From Cycas panzhihuaensis (taxonomy: Eukaryota > Cycadophyta), in assembly GCA_023213395.1 (NCBI GenBank), contig CM041465.1:227857741-227921740 (forward strand): 64,000 nucleotides of DNA, given 5' to 3'. Shown piece after piece: positions 44,901-57,199 of this stretch. The notes below the pieces were generated by a model. That model did not search any database. It was given only the letters and a program-made list of their open reading frames with translations, and was not told the DNA's origin. The position numbers and the translations under genes were made by a program. Position 1 is the stretch's first letter. Every line of letters begins with the position of its first letter.

Positions 44901-45660
44901 GTTAGTTTCCTATTTTAAGCTTTCTTTAAGTATGATTCCTAGTAATGAATAAGAAAATGATTATATGTCTTGTGTATCTTATGCCAGTGTAGTAGGAAGA
45001 TTGATGTATATCATTGTATATACAAGACTTAACAGTTCACATGTATTCGATGTAGTTAGTAGGTTTATAGCAAATCTAAGAAAGAAACATTGAGCAAAAG
45101 TGAAATAGGTGCTTCAGTATTTGAGGGGCATAAGTAACTATTACATCACCTTTGTGGTACAGATAATCAAGTTTATAGATATGTTAATTCATATTTAACA
45201 GGAGATTTAGATAAAAGAAGGTCTACTTCAGGTTATATGTTTACTCTTACATATGGTCTAGTTACTTAAATATCAAAATTATAGAGTACAATTACATTAT
45301 CAACTATAGAAGTAGAATATGTTACTACAGCACATGCTTGTAATAAAGTAATTTGGTTGTAGGGTCTATTGGTTGAGCTTCGAAGGAAATAGGAAAAGGT
45401 AAAGGTATTTTGTGATAGTCAAAGTGTCATTTACTTAGCAAAGAATCTAGCTTATTATAGTAGGATAAAGTATATTACTCTTAAGTACCATTTTGTTAGA
45501 CGGGTTGTACAAGCAAGTGGAGTGGTACTTAAGAAGGTTAACACAAAATAAAATCGTTCTGACATGTTCACAAAACCAGTGTTATTAGAGAAGTTCAAAT
45601 GGTGCTTGACTTCTCTTGGTTTGTAGAAAAGGTAATGAATGGTCCAAAAAATGTATCAGG
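44901..45660 (+). pseudogene. Copia-4 RNase H
   Basis: S-V-V-G-R-L-M-Y and V-V-S-R-F-I-A-N-L mark the start. The catalytic region (about 45,170-45,330) is broken by small indels but shows G-D-L-D-K-R-R-S-T-S-G-Y and T-I-E-V-E-Y. The end has Y-H-F-V-R and D-M-F-T-K-P near 45,490-45,590. The polypurine tract (aaggtagaga) precedes the 3' LTR. Confidence 0.78.
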
Positions 45661-45683
45661 TAAATTATTATCAAGGTAGAGAT

Positions 45684-46350
45684 TGTTAGATAATGTGACA
45701 ACAATATTTTGGATGTAAAAATTTTGACAGTTTGGCAGTGTGGTTTCCTCCCTTAACTTATGTGGGGGGATCGAAGGGCGGCAGGAGCCCCCCTTGACTA
45801 GGGGTACGAGGGGTACGGGAACCCCCCCTACACCCCCACAAAGAGGGGGTTTAGGGGCGGTAGCCCCTCACCCAAAAAGCTAGCATTATAAAACATACCA
45901 AACTATAAAAAGAATTAGGGTCATTCATTCAAAATACTCCAGATTTAATGGTCGAGATTTATGCCTTGTATGACTCTCTCATATAGCCTAATTTAGGGTG
46001 CTTTTTCATTATGTTGATGGTATTTGATGTATTGAATATACTATATTAAGTAGAGACAATCGGTTGTTGTTACTGTGAACATTCTGCTACAGATTATGTA
46101 TATTTCTCCATTCTTAGATAATAAAGATCGATACATTTCCTATGTGGATGTTTCCCTAGCACACCACTAGGGTGTTACCATGTTATATCTAGTGTATATG
46201 TGATGATTTGGCTTTCTAATTTATTTATTATATTATCTCTAGTTTAAGAACTTACACGTTAAATTTTAGTTTCAATTCCTATAACTAGTTGCAAAATAGT
46301 TTAGATCTTAGTGGTGGTTTCTAGTTATTGGGACCTAGTTTTCTCAAACA
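45684..46350 (+). repeat. Copia-4 3' LTR
   Basis: 667 bp, colinear with the 5' LTR. The GC-rich block is best preserved here (45,757-45,875). It ends ttctcaaaca. Confidence 0.92.
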
Positions 46351-48480
46351 CTTGGCCCATGTTGCTCTAATTAGGGTTGTCAAGGATATTAAAAATCTCC
46401 AACTAAACTTCCTTTAGGGAGGTTCATAATTTGATAATAAATGGCCTTTGGTATCCTAGAAGAAGGTCTACTCTCAAAGAACAAGGGGGTCTCAATATTA
46501 AACACATTAAGCCCTTTAACAAAACCCTTAGTAGTAAATTATTATAGAGATGGTTCAAAGAGAGAACCTCCATATGGGCTTAGATTTAGAAAATCAAATA
46601 TGTAAGCCACTTGGAATGAGAGGATGTAATAAGACTTAATGATTCCCAAAAAGGTTCTGTTATTTGGAATGGGTTTCTACCAAACCTTAATGTTATACAA
46701 TCCTATAGCTTTTGGGAAATTAGAGATGAAGAAAATGTCTTATTATAGGAAGACTCCTAAGATGAATTTAGGCCAATTATTAATCATGTTGATCTTGCTA
46801 TATTTTGGAAAGATGGTTAGATTTGGATTAAGGGCTTTTTTATAGTAAAAGAGAGTAATGGGGATAAACTGAATACTATTAAAAGACATTAAAAAACTCT
46901 TGATAGCTGGCTAGAAGGTTTGTCTAAGTAGGACAAGGAAAAGTTATGAAGCCTTCTTCTAAAAAGGTCCTCCCTATTAGACTTGGAACATATATTCTTA
47001 AATGGAGCTTCAATGGGAAACGAAGCTTCTTAGTTAGACAACAAACTATTTGTATCTAAGTGTAGAGGAAAGTTAAAAATCCAAAAAGATTTAAAAAAGT
47101 ATTTGGAATCCTGACATAGATATCTACCTTCCTTTGGCCGGTTTCTCATAGTAGTATTTTGACTTAAGAGAATCTTAAGGAGAGAAGTTTGGTTCGTCCT
47201 TCATATTGTGTAATTTGTGAAAAAATTAAAGAATATATTAATACTCTTTTCTTATATTCCCAATGTAGAAATCAATGTTGGGATTAGATAAAATACTTAT
47301 TTAGAACTTTGATTAAGATAGGGATCAAAATTCAAAAATTCTTAGAGAAATGGAGAAAAAGAAAGAAAGCATTTAAAATCCTTAAGAAAGTGTGGGATCT
47401 TATTCTCGAGTTCCTGATGTAGAACATGTGGAAAGAATATAATGAAAGGGTTTTAGGAATCAAGCTTCTCCATTAATTCAGGTTGTTCGAAGGACTATCA
47501 AAAACATTTCTAAAATAATCAAAGTAAAAATGTGGGAGGAAGAAGATCTCTTATGAACTAGAAAGAAAGAAACAAATTTGAAATTGTTAGAGATTGAGAA
47601 AACTAATTTAAAAACTCAATAAAGGGTGAAAAATAATTTTAAAAGAATTTATAATTAATGGGACCCTCCTAATGAGCAAGTCCTTAAAGCCAATTTTTAT
47701 GGAGCCTCCAAAGGCAACTTGGTAAGAGATGGCATTAGAGGCATAATAAGGGATCATGAAGGGAAAGCTAGTGTATTTTTATGTTTAAAACATTGGAGAA
47801 ACCACTAATAATATTACCAAAGCTTTGGTTGCATTAACAATTTTAAAGGTGGCAAAGAAATATGGGAATAAAGAGTTAACTTGGTAGGTGATTTTAAGAT
47901 TAGTATTGACATGCTTAGGAGCCTATTACTAAATGGAGACCAAAAGTTGGAATTTGCCTCAACTCTTAAAGAAATAGTTTTCTTAAAAAAATAATTCCAT
48001 GAAATAAATTTTAGACATGTTAAGAGAGAGTGAATGTAGTTGTCGACCTTCTTGCAAGCATAGGTATAGAAAGTCCATAGGGCAAAAACAAGTTGAATTT
48101 ACCCTCAGAAGAGATCATTGATCCCATTATCAAAATAACCATTATCAAGGCCATAGAGAAAGATATCAGGGAGATGAAGAAAGTGTTGGAGAATGATCAA
48201 AATCAAATGGAGGATAAGAACATTGATTAGCTAGAATTGAATTTGAAAATGACTAATACACCTTTTGTTTTTTATGTTTTACAACATTATGTTCAATTAA
48301 TTGGGCGAAGTGAGATGGTATAACTATATTTCAAGCCAATTCATAAAGGAGTTTATGAACAAACATAGTGGCAAGGCTTCATTTTCTACTATGTTATCCT
48401 CCTTATGGAGGAATGCTTATTTTTTACTTTTGCTATAAATTTTTGTTGTATATTAATATGATTATCTTTTTCACTAATTT
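46351..48480 (+). pseudogene. LINE-1 ORF2 C-terminus (post-RT and RNase H) and 3' end
   Basis: The frame resumes as L-A-H-V-A-L and gives I-K-N-L-Q-L-N-F-L, then a stop where W-G-G is expected, then K-W-P-L-V-S. This is the conserved post-RT block of plant LINEs. A zf-RVT-like region follows. The RNase H-like domain begins near 47,680 (L-K-A-N-F-Y-G-A-S-K-G-N, G-I-R-G-I-I-R-D-H-E-G-K). The first catalytic Asp is Tyr here (TAT at 47,698-47,700). Non-coding sequence from about 48,120 ends in the poly-A. Confidence 0.8.
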
Positions 48481-48490
48481 AAAAAAAAAA
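48481..48490 (+). other. LINE-1 poly-A tail
   Basis: Ten A directly before the right target duplication, the usual LINE 3' end. Confidence 0.85.
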
Positions 48491-48491
48491 T

Positions 48492-48507
48492 TATGTAGGA
48501 ATAATAA
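48492..48507 (+). repeat. LINE target-site duplication, right copy
   Basis: The sequence tatgtaggaataataa matches 10,822-10,837 at 15 of 16 bases (one C/T). Confidence 0.85.
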
Positions 48508-50060
48508 TTAAAATGGCTAAAAACTAGAAAACTTATATGCTAGTTGTTCTCGTAAATACAAGCACTAAAAATAAAAGAGAGAGAAAGCTTGACAAGGGAG
48601 AAAGGAGAGGGTTGAGGTTTTAAGGTCGAACTTGTTGAAAATTGAGTCTTTGCCATTTATTAGGTGGAGGTTTGGCTCTTAATGGATAGGCTTTACTTTG
48701 GAGAGAAATTCTAAGTTCGAAGCACTGCCAACAACTCTTGAAGTTGGAAATGAGAAACAAAGAAATGTTAAAATAATATTTATTTATATATAGTAAAGAA
48801 AGAAAATAAACTTCAAAGCAAATTTATGTAAATTATAAGGATTGCACCTCTCTAATGTTTTATCTAAACAAAATAAAATAGTCAAGTCATGCTTCTCTTT
48901 GGATGATGTAAGCAATAAGGCTTTATTAATTTAATATAAGTGCTCAAGAAACTAGTATTAAAATAAAAATTTATGAATAATGTTCTCATTATCGAAGAAT
49001 GTGGTGTTAAATAATAGAGAAGATTTGTTATCTTATTTAATTTATGTTCTTACATGTATACTTACACTAAAGTATGATCTTATACCATTTATCTACTTTA
49101 TAAATGAGATTAAGAGCATGTATCTTTATCTTAGGCATCACTCGTCATTTTATTTTATATGTCAAATCTATACATAATATGTTCATTAAATATTTGACTA
49201 GTATATTATAATGGAAATAAAACATTGTTCTAGAATTGATGCAATGGCCTAAATTCTACCAAGATGCATCTTAAAGCTTATTATGGATGATAAATTTTAT
49301 AAATTGAAAGTATTGAAGTTTCTCTTTTGAGAAATAATAATAAATTAATTATAAAAATGTGTTAGATGAGTTGGAATCCTTTCCTTACAATGATTAATTA
49401 TTATTTAGTGGAGTATCCACTCTGGGAATATTTGATACACTCATCATGTTTTGTCATTGAAAACATACTATTATATTTAAAATTCTGCAGGTTCTAAAAG
49501 TAACATTTCTTTTCAAATGATAAGATCAATTTTGTCTATGGGACATATTTGAGTTGATTTGTGGGCCAACATCTTATTTTGGTGAAAGCAATCACATATT
49601 TGTGACTTGAAGTGAATTAGGCACCTTGCAATGTCCCCAATAAAGCATCGATATTTCCAACCTCCAAGGTGGTTGGAGATCACCCCATCCATTTGGCAAG
49701 GTGTACTTGCAAAATGCATGCTTTACACTTCAGAATGTTGGATAAATGTTTACTCCTCTTTTGTTTCTCTAGAAAGGCATTTACACACTTGCCTTTCTCG
49801 AACCACACTCTTTTGACGTGTCCATCCATGTTCTCGGTCCCCTATGGATTAGGTTTTTTTGTTTATTCTCCACCTTGTTAGCCCCACATAATTATACTCC
49901 AATTTATTTGTGTCCACAACATGAAAGCCATAATAATGAGTGGCCACTCAGCAACGTTCCACTCCCCTTGCTAAGCTCAATCAAATATATCCATCCACCC
50001 CATTTTTAAAGCATCTCCCACTTTAGAGGTGTCCATGTGGGCACACACCAAAAAAATCAC
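48508..50060. other. Unassigned upstream flank of the DUF599 gene
   Basis: No retroelement domain or LTR pair is seen. From about 49,620 the base composition becomes richer in C and G and approaches that of the gene. Short frames there (49,631-50,009) overlap each other in different phases and have no motif. It is probably the promoter-proximal region of the gene at 50,131. Confidence 0.45.
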
Positions 50061-50070
50061 ATTACATCTT

Positions 50071-50076
50071 TATAAA
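50071..50076 (+). promoter_or_regulatory. TATA box of the DUF599 gene
   Basis: The sequence tataaa within ctttataaactaccc lies 55 bp before the start codon. This spacing suits a start of transcription near 50,100 and a short 5' UTR. Confidence 0.6.
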
Positions 50077-50130
50077 CTACCCGCTCATTCAACTTTGAGT
50101 AGGATGACAATATAATTTAATTTTTCAAAG

Positions 50131-50890
50131 ATGGAGTGGAAGAAATGCTACCTGGACTATTTCCTGGTACCCCTCGGTGTTTTCATTACCATTGGATACC
50201 ACGGTTTGCTGTGGTACCAAGTCAAGAACCATCCCCTCCACACCACAATCGGCGTTAATGCCATTGGAAGGAGGCTATGGTTCCAAAGCATGATCAAGGT
50301 AATCGGATACCCCTATCCTTTTCCATCTAATTGCAGTAAAATAATCCGTTCAGACCAATTCATTCGATGATATGTTTGTGCAGGAAAATGGGAAAAAGAA
50401 CATAATTGCGGTTCAGACATTGAGACAGAGCCTGATGGAATGCACCCTCATGGCAACCGCTTCCATTCTTCTGAGCTGCGGCATGGCTGCGTTTATAAGC
50501 AGTACGTACAGTCTGAAGAAGCCTCTGAACGATACGGCTTACGGTGCACGCGATGAATTCATGATATCTCTGAAATACTCGGCGCTGTTACTATTTTTCA
50601 TGTTCTCGTTTCTGTGCCATCTGTTGGCGGTTCGGTTCCTGAATCAGGTCAACTACTTGATAAACACCACGCAATTTCAATCCCCGTTCGTCACTCCGCA
50701 GTACGTCTGTGAAATGTTCGAGAGGGGCTTCGTGTTCAGCACGATTGGGAACAGAGCGTTCTATGTAGCGTTCCCGTTGCTGTTCTGGATACTCGGCCCA
50801 ATACTGCCCTTTGTCTGTTCCGTAGCAACGGTTCCTGTTCTTTATAATCTTGATTTCAATTCCATCTCCAAGGCTGCCAATCCAAAATAA
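50131..50890 (+). CDS. DUF599 family membrane protein, two exons
   Basis: This is the only intact host gene I can see. Exon 1 is 50,131-50,298 (56 codons, ends S-M-I-K). The intron is 50,299-50,383 (85 bp, GT...CAG, phase 0). Exon 2 is 50,384-50,890, giving 224 residues. The protein matches the plant DUF599 family in the start M-E-W-K-K-C-Y-L-D, the L-V-P-L-G segment, H-P-L-x-T-T-I-G-x-N-A-x-G-R-R, and after the intron A-V-Q-T-L-R, S-S-T-Y-S-L-K-K-P-L-N-D, Y-G-A and G-N-R. Four hydrophobic stretches (residues about 10-30, 73-95, 119-142, 181-210) predict a multi-pass membrane protein. Biochemical role is unknown for the family. Length is slightly short of the usual 230-250. G+C and CpG are far higher than in the flanks, as expected for a maintained, little-methylated gene. 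An ATG at 50,372 lies in the intron and is not used in this model. Confidence 0.88.
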
Positions 50891-52112
50891 TTGGGCTCAA
50901 GTAAGTAATATCAGTATTGATGGCGCAGGGTTGGTTTGGTCCGGGCTTCAAGCAATGAGCCAAGGCAATATTACAGCAATTTTTAGGTTTCTTTCTTTAG
51001 ACAGAGGGTTGGATAAAATGCCCTTTGGTCCATGAATGTAAGAAGGCAGTGCATGCAGGCAATAAGCTAATTCAACAGAGTATGCAAGGCCTAAGATCTA
51101 GCAATGCATTCCTCACCTCTATGATGAGTTTCACTCCAATTACGAGGTATATGATCATGATCATATCTACTTTGCTTTGTAGTGTATTTTTATATATTGT
51201 TTACTTTTGATTAACATATATATATAATGTATGTTATTATGAAACATAAATTTGTAACCAAAAACAAGGTATTTTTCCCCTTTTCTGTAGAGAGGAAAAT
51301 GAATAAGAGAGGATGACTCCTATGATAAAGCCAATGGCAAAAGATCTCCAAAATTTAGAGGTGTGTACACTTAACTAATTGGAAGAGCAAAATAATATTT
51401 ATCAATCAGATTTAAACAGTAAGTTTGAACTATCATACTCCTACAAGGTTCTATTGTTCCACAAAGCTATCTAGTAAACCAACCTTCTTCTATCTCATCA
51501 AGAGGTCATGAAACGATAATTAGGAGGGCACATCATTCAATTAGAAAGAGCTCATTCTTCAAGGTGCCTCCATAAATTTTGAATATGAAGATGAATTTGG
51601 GTATAGGGAAAAGCATTTGTCCATAACTTGTACGAACATAGGGCAATTTCAAAAGGTTGAAGCATTGAAGATGTACTCAAAAAGTGAAACAATTAAAGAA
51701 ACTGAAGTTTTTGTTCAAGAAAAGACTCAAATCATTGCACTAATGTTATAGCTAAAAAATGAATTGCCACCATGGGGAATAATCCTTAAATATGACTAAG
51801 GAAAATCCCTTAGACATACCAAGGAATTAAGGGGTAAAAACATGCATCCATACAAAGAAACACAAGCTAAAGTAAAGGCACCTAAATATTTCAAAAATGA
51901 TGTGAGCTTGTCTCTAAGTCCTTCAAAGGTATGCAAGTCAACCTAAAATGAGGAGAAACAAGTGGCATATGAGCTTGGAACTTTGGAAGTGCAAGTAATC
52001 TAACTGAAAGGCAAGAATTTTTTTTTGTTTTCCTTTCATACAAAGGTTCTTAAAGGAGAGCACAAAGGAGGTCCAAGTGAAGCACAAGAAAAATATTATC
52101 ATTTATGGTTGT
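50891..52112. other. Downstream flank of the DUF599 gene
   Basis: Probable 3' UTR and intergenic DNA. A 61-codon frame at 51,025-51,210 is preceded by an acceptor-like tgcatgcag at 51,051-51,060. It has a weak resemblance (G-N-K-x-I...Q-G-L-R-S-S) to the start of exon 2. After 51,280 the sequence is AT-rich and unassigned. Confidence 0.4.

Positions 52113-52157
<45 letters not shown>
52113..52157. repeat. Compound microsatellite (TA)n(GA)n
   Basis: About 8 TA units pass directly into about 14 GA units. Confidence 0.95.
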
Positions 52158-52161
<4 letters not shown>

Positions 52162-52987
52162 ACTTTCATTACCACCATTGTTCTACTTTTTCCTTCTTCT
52201 AATAAAAGATATTGTAGCAACATTATGTTGGAGTTTTTTCAACCAACATCTATCATCTAACAAGAGGAGGCTTGTAGAAGAGAGGAGAAGCAAGAACTAA
52301 ATCATTACCATTTATTTACTAATTGGTTTAATCCTTGATTTTCTTTCTAATTATCTTAATTTAAATCAATAAAATTAGCCTTCTAATGCCTCTATTCCCA
52401 ATTGTGTGCCTATTGGTCATTTGTTTACTTGTTCATTCGGTTTAAGAATGTCTCGTTGCATTTATTATTTCTAAATTATTGAAAGAGAAATGCCCCTACA
52501 TATTATAATTAATTTCCTTATATGACTTAATAGGTTTTCTCTTTGATGAAGTGGAAGAAATAGGGAGAAATCGTTCATTACCAAGTTCACATCAACCTTA
52601 ACCAAGGAGAAATGATCAAATATTTGCATTTGTTTCCTTCAAATTGTCTTCATTTTTCTATTTTTCTTATATATGTTCTTCCTCATCTACATTTCCTTAT
52701 ATTCTTTTTGCCTCCCCCTTTAATTTATCTCTCCCATTCATTTATCTATTAAGAGTCACTTGGAAATTTTTGTTCCCTAACAACCAACATTTAACAACAT
52801 TCTTTAAGCCCAAACTAATTTGATTGAGGTAGTTGGAGTTATATATGAAGGGTGTGATATTTCATTAAAAATAGTGCATCATACCATAGTAACTCAATAA
52901 GTAATAAAGGTGATGATTATTGATGAAGGATAAAGTTATTTCCTAGTTGAGTTGGAGGGAAAAGTGTTAGGTTCATCCATTGGTAGA
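52158..52987. other. Unassigned AT-rich DNA left of Copia-5
   Basis: No domain recognised. A short frame near 52,900-52,985 (V-I-K-V-M-I-I-D-E-G) looks faintly like a Gypsy protease, but this is too weak to call. Confidence 0.35.
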
Positions 52988-53317
52988 TGTTAGCATGGTA
53001 GTTAAGGCTAAGCCACTCGATTAATATTAAAATGTGGTTTAGTTAATATTAAGTCAAAAGATGTGAATATTTTAGAGGGTAGCAACAATTTAAGTTGGAC
53101 GTACTATTTGGGAGATTATAAATAACCCTACAGTCCATTGGAAAATCATTCAAGAAACCATCAATGTGATCTAATGATCTTTTGTAGTGAGTTTTTTCTC
53201 GAAAGGATTTCCCACATAAGATATTGTGTATTGTGTACCTATGTTCTTTATTCTTTGCTTGTTGTATATAATCAAGATCCTATAGTTCAAAACACGTGCA
53301 TATTTTATGTTTCTTCA
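52988..53317 (+). repeat. Copia-5 5' LTR
   Basis: It starts TGTTAGCATGGTAG and ends gtttcttca. It shares with the Copia-3 LTR the opening, the aagccact block and the ttttttctcgaaaggatttc block. Confidence 0.78.
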
Positions 53318-53319
53318 TG

Positions 53320-53330
53320 TGGTATCAAAA
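53320..53330 (+). other. Copia-5 primer-binding site
   Basis: The sequence tggtatcaaaa lies two bases after the LTR, a decayed initiator-Met PBS. Confidence 0.7.
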
Positions 53331-54841
<1,511 letters not shown>

Positions 54842-55498
54842 ATAGAGAGGATGATGCCTCAAGTCATCTTTAATGAGAATAATTTCGGTGAGTAGAAGTT
54901 TAACATGGAGTTGGTTTTAATGGTAAATTAACTTTAGGGGATCACCAAAGATGAGTTGCTTACTATTTCATTAAATATGAAGGAGTGAACTCATCAAGAG
55001 GAGAAGCAATCTATGGTTGTTAGGTAATTAAAACTATCTCTAGCACTAGATTAGAGGGTCATAGTTCATAACATAGATAAACCAAACAAAATTTAGATAA
55101 AAGTATATGAGACATTCAAAAGAAGTAGATAAATCATCATGTTACTTTGATGATGGAACTTCTTAAGGTAACATAATCATCTACTTGAATAACATAACTA
55201 ATTTGAAGAATAAAACATAAGAGATAAAGTCTGGCTAAATTAATGATGCATTATTATTTGCATTAATTATATCAAAATTACCAACTATGTTTAAAACCTT
55301 TCAGACCATTTACGCAAGGGATGAAGTAATAGAAGGTAAACTATTTAAGAAATTGAAAGGTCTCATTTTAGCCAAGAATGCTAAGTTGAAGCACCATGGT
55401 TTGCTCAATGGTTCTGAATTAAATCAAGCCTTGGTCATGAAGACAATGATGAGTAATGGCACTTAGGAAGGGAAGCCTACAAAAAAATTAGGAGAAAT
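54842..55498 (+). pseudogene. Copia-5 gag, first part
   Basis: It is homologous to Copia-3 Gag: M-P-Q-V-I-F-N-E-N-N-F-G-E, then a stop for Trp, K-F-N-M-E-L-V-L-M-V-N, E-E-K-Q-S-M-V-V, L-K-L-S-L-A-L-D, then short broken pieces to G-R-E-A-Y-K-K. At least ten stops. The frame ends at Gypsy-2 just before the region that holds the zinc knuckle. Confidence 0.83.
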
Positions 55499-55503
55499 AT
55501 TTT

Positions 55504-55913
55504 TAGGATGCACTAAACCCAATGGTTCTTCAACTTCAAGCACAAAAGATAGGAAATATGTTAGCCAAGCTTTAAATTTATTGTCAATAAAAACCAAATT
55601 ACAACTTAGATTTTCATAAGAGCACTTTGAGCATAAATGGATACTAAATGAACACTAATAAGGAGAACTGAAGTATAATCTCTTAAGAAAGAAAATAAGA
55701 CTCAACAACATTTTTTTATAAAACTTGGACTTAAGTAGACATATGAGGCCTCTTTACAACAAATCTTATTGGTAAGAAAAATAGCCTCAATTTTATATTA
55801 GCGGGCATAAGCAACCTATGCACACAAATTAATAACTAACACTAACCCTTTAATGACCAACACTCTAAGTGCTAGCTTAACTTGCTCAACTTGTAGACAA
55901 TGAATATGTAATA
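55504..55913 (-). repeat. Gypsy-2 3' LTR (left end)
   Basis: 410 bp. In plus orientation it begins taggatgcactaaacccaat (TG decayed to TA) and ends atgtaata. The purine-rich strand of 55,914-55,928 (plus ggtctcttcctttga) is the polypurine tract. Confidence 0.87.
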
Positions 55914-55924
55914 GGTCTCTTCCT

Positions 55925-57100
55925 TTGAGATGTTGAGTCTTCGAAGCCAATAAGGAGGTGCGAATGTTGTCTAATAAATTCTATTGACTCACATGTTGCT
56001 TCATTTAGATCACAACTGGCTCACTGTACCAAATATTTAGAAATGGTCATATTCCTTAAGCAGTGGTGACAAATGGCAAGAATATAGTTAGGGGGAATAG
56101 TGAGATGTTGTTCTTCATCTAAAACTAGTAAAGTAGATTGGGGTACTATGTTTTTGCTAAGGTGTTTCTTAAGGTAGGAAACGTGGAAGACGTTATAGAT
56201 TTTGGTATGTGGGTTGGGGGGAGAAGGGGAGGAGTTCAAGGGCATAGGTGACTTCACCAATATGTCAAAGGATTTTGTAAGGGTCATAGTAACAAGGGCT
56301 TAGCTTATGATTTCTATAATGTTTAAGTGAATGTAATTCATATAGTTGAAGGCAAAGGAAGACAAAATCACCCACATCAAAAGATCGATCTGAGAAGTGG
56401 TGGTTGGCAAGTTGCTTCATATGATTTTAGGTGGATTCTAGATTTTGTTTAAGTGTATGAAGGATTTGGTCTATATCCTGAAGTTTTTATTTCACTATTA
56501 TAGTTCTAAGATTGGTAACCAAGGTGTAATGTAATAGAGGAGGATATTTGTAGAGGGCCATAAAAGGTGACATATGAATTGCTAAGTGGTGTGATGAGTT
56601 ATACTAATATTCAACAAGAGTTAGCCATGATATCCATTTATCTTGATATTTTGAAGCAAAACACCTTAGATAAGTTTCCAATGTCTTATTTAAGACTTAA
56701 TTGACCATCCATTTATGGGTGGTAGGTAGAGCTTATATTAAAGGAAGTCTTAGAAGCTCAAAAAAGTTCTTACCAAAATGTACTAATAAATTTAGGGTCT
56801 CAATCATATATTATTGTAGAAGGAAAATGATGGAAGTAGGAAATAGATTAAATATAGATATCCATTAGGCAAGGGGCTTGGTACAAGGTATGGACAACTA
56901 GGCAGTGGGCATACTTTGAGTTTACCGATAACCACTCATATGGAATCAAAACTTGTAGAAACTGATTAGTTGGTGATAAAATCCATGGCAATATCTTGAC
57001 ATTTATCATGTGTTATATTTAGGGGCTAAAGAAGACCAAGTTGGGTTTTTGTTTTAACCTTGTTCCTCTGGCGCACATCACATTTAAAGATAAATAAGAG
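55925..57100 (-). pseudogene. Gypsy-2 integrase C-terminus and chromodomain
   Basis: The minus strand from 56,287 reads N-V-F-H-V-S-Y-L-K-K-H-L and V-L-D-E-E-Q, as in Gypsy-1. The chromodomain part I-S-K-Y-L-V-Q, N-E-A-T-C-E-S continues to about 55,940, the usual Trp of E-A-T-W-E being Cys. Integrase core remnants lie at 56,300-57,100 with many stops. Confidence 0.8.
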
Positions 57101-57199
57101 GATCAAGGATTTCATGTTTGGCCAATGGAAATTTGGTCGAATACAATTATAGGTTTTGTCAAATCTTAAGTGACTACTAAAGGGAGTGGAATGGTATTC

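Larger units (their letters stand above)
41009..46350 (+). mobile_element. Copia-4: LTR retrotransposon in the LINE RT
   Basis: 5,342 bp with LTRs of exactly 667 bp each (41,009-41,675 and 45,684-46,350). The target duplications are cttga (41,004-41,008) and cttgg (46,351-46,355). The LINE frame is continuous on either side. Plus-strand gag, protease, integrase, RT and RNase H are all present with many TAG/TAA stops. The same family left the solo LTR at 756-1,412, so it was active more than once near here. Confidence 0.92.
10838..48490 (+). mobile_element. LINE-1: plant L1-type LINE split in four
   Basis: A single LINE of about 5.0 kb net now spans 37.6 kb because three LTR elements inserted into it. 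Its pieces are 10,838-11,792, 26,431-26,829, 39,505-41,008 and 46,351-48,490. Read in order they give an endonuclease, a reverse transcriptase, a post-RT region and an RNase H-like domain, then a short 3' region and a 10-A tail. Flanking 16-bp duplications at 10,822 and 48,492 agree at 15 of 16 bases. Every domain carries stops, so it is dead. It is the oldest member of the nest because everything between its ends inserted later. Confidence 0.85.

Noticed and set aside
50850-51035. 61-codon frame overlapping the end of the DUF599 gene
   Set aside because: Overlaps exon 2 in another phase and has no family match. The stop at 50,888-50,890 suits the expected end of the protein.
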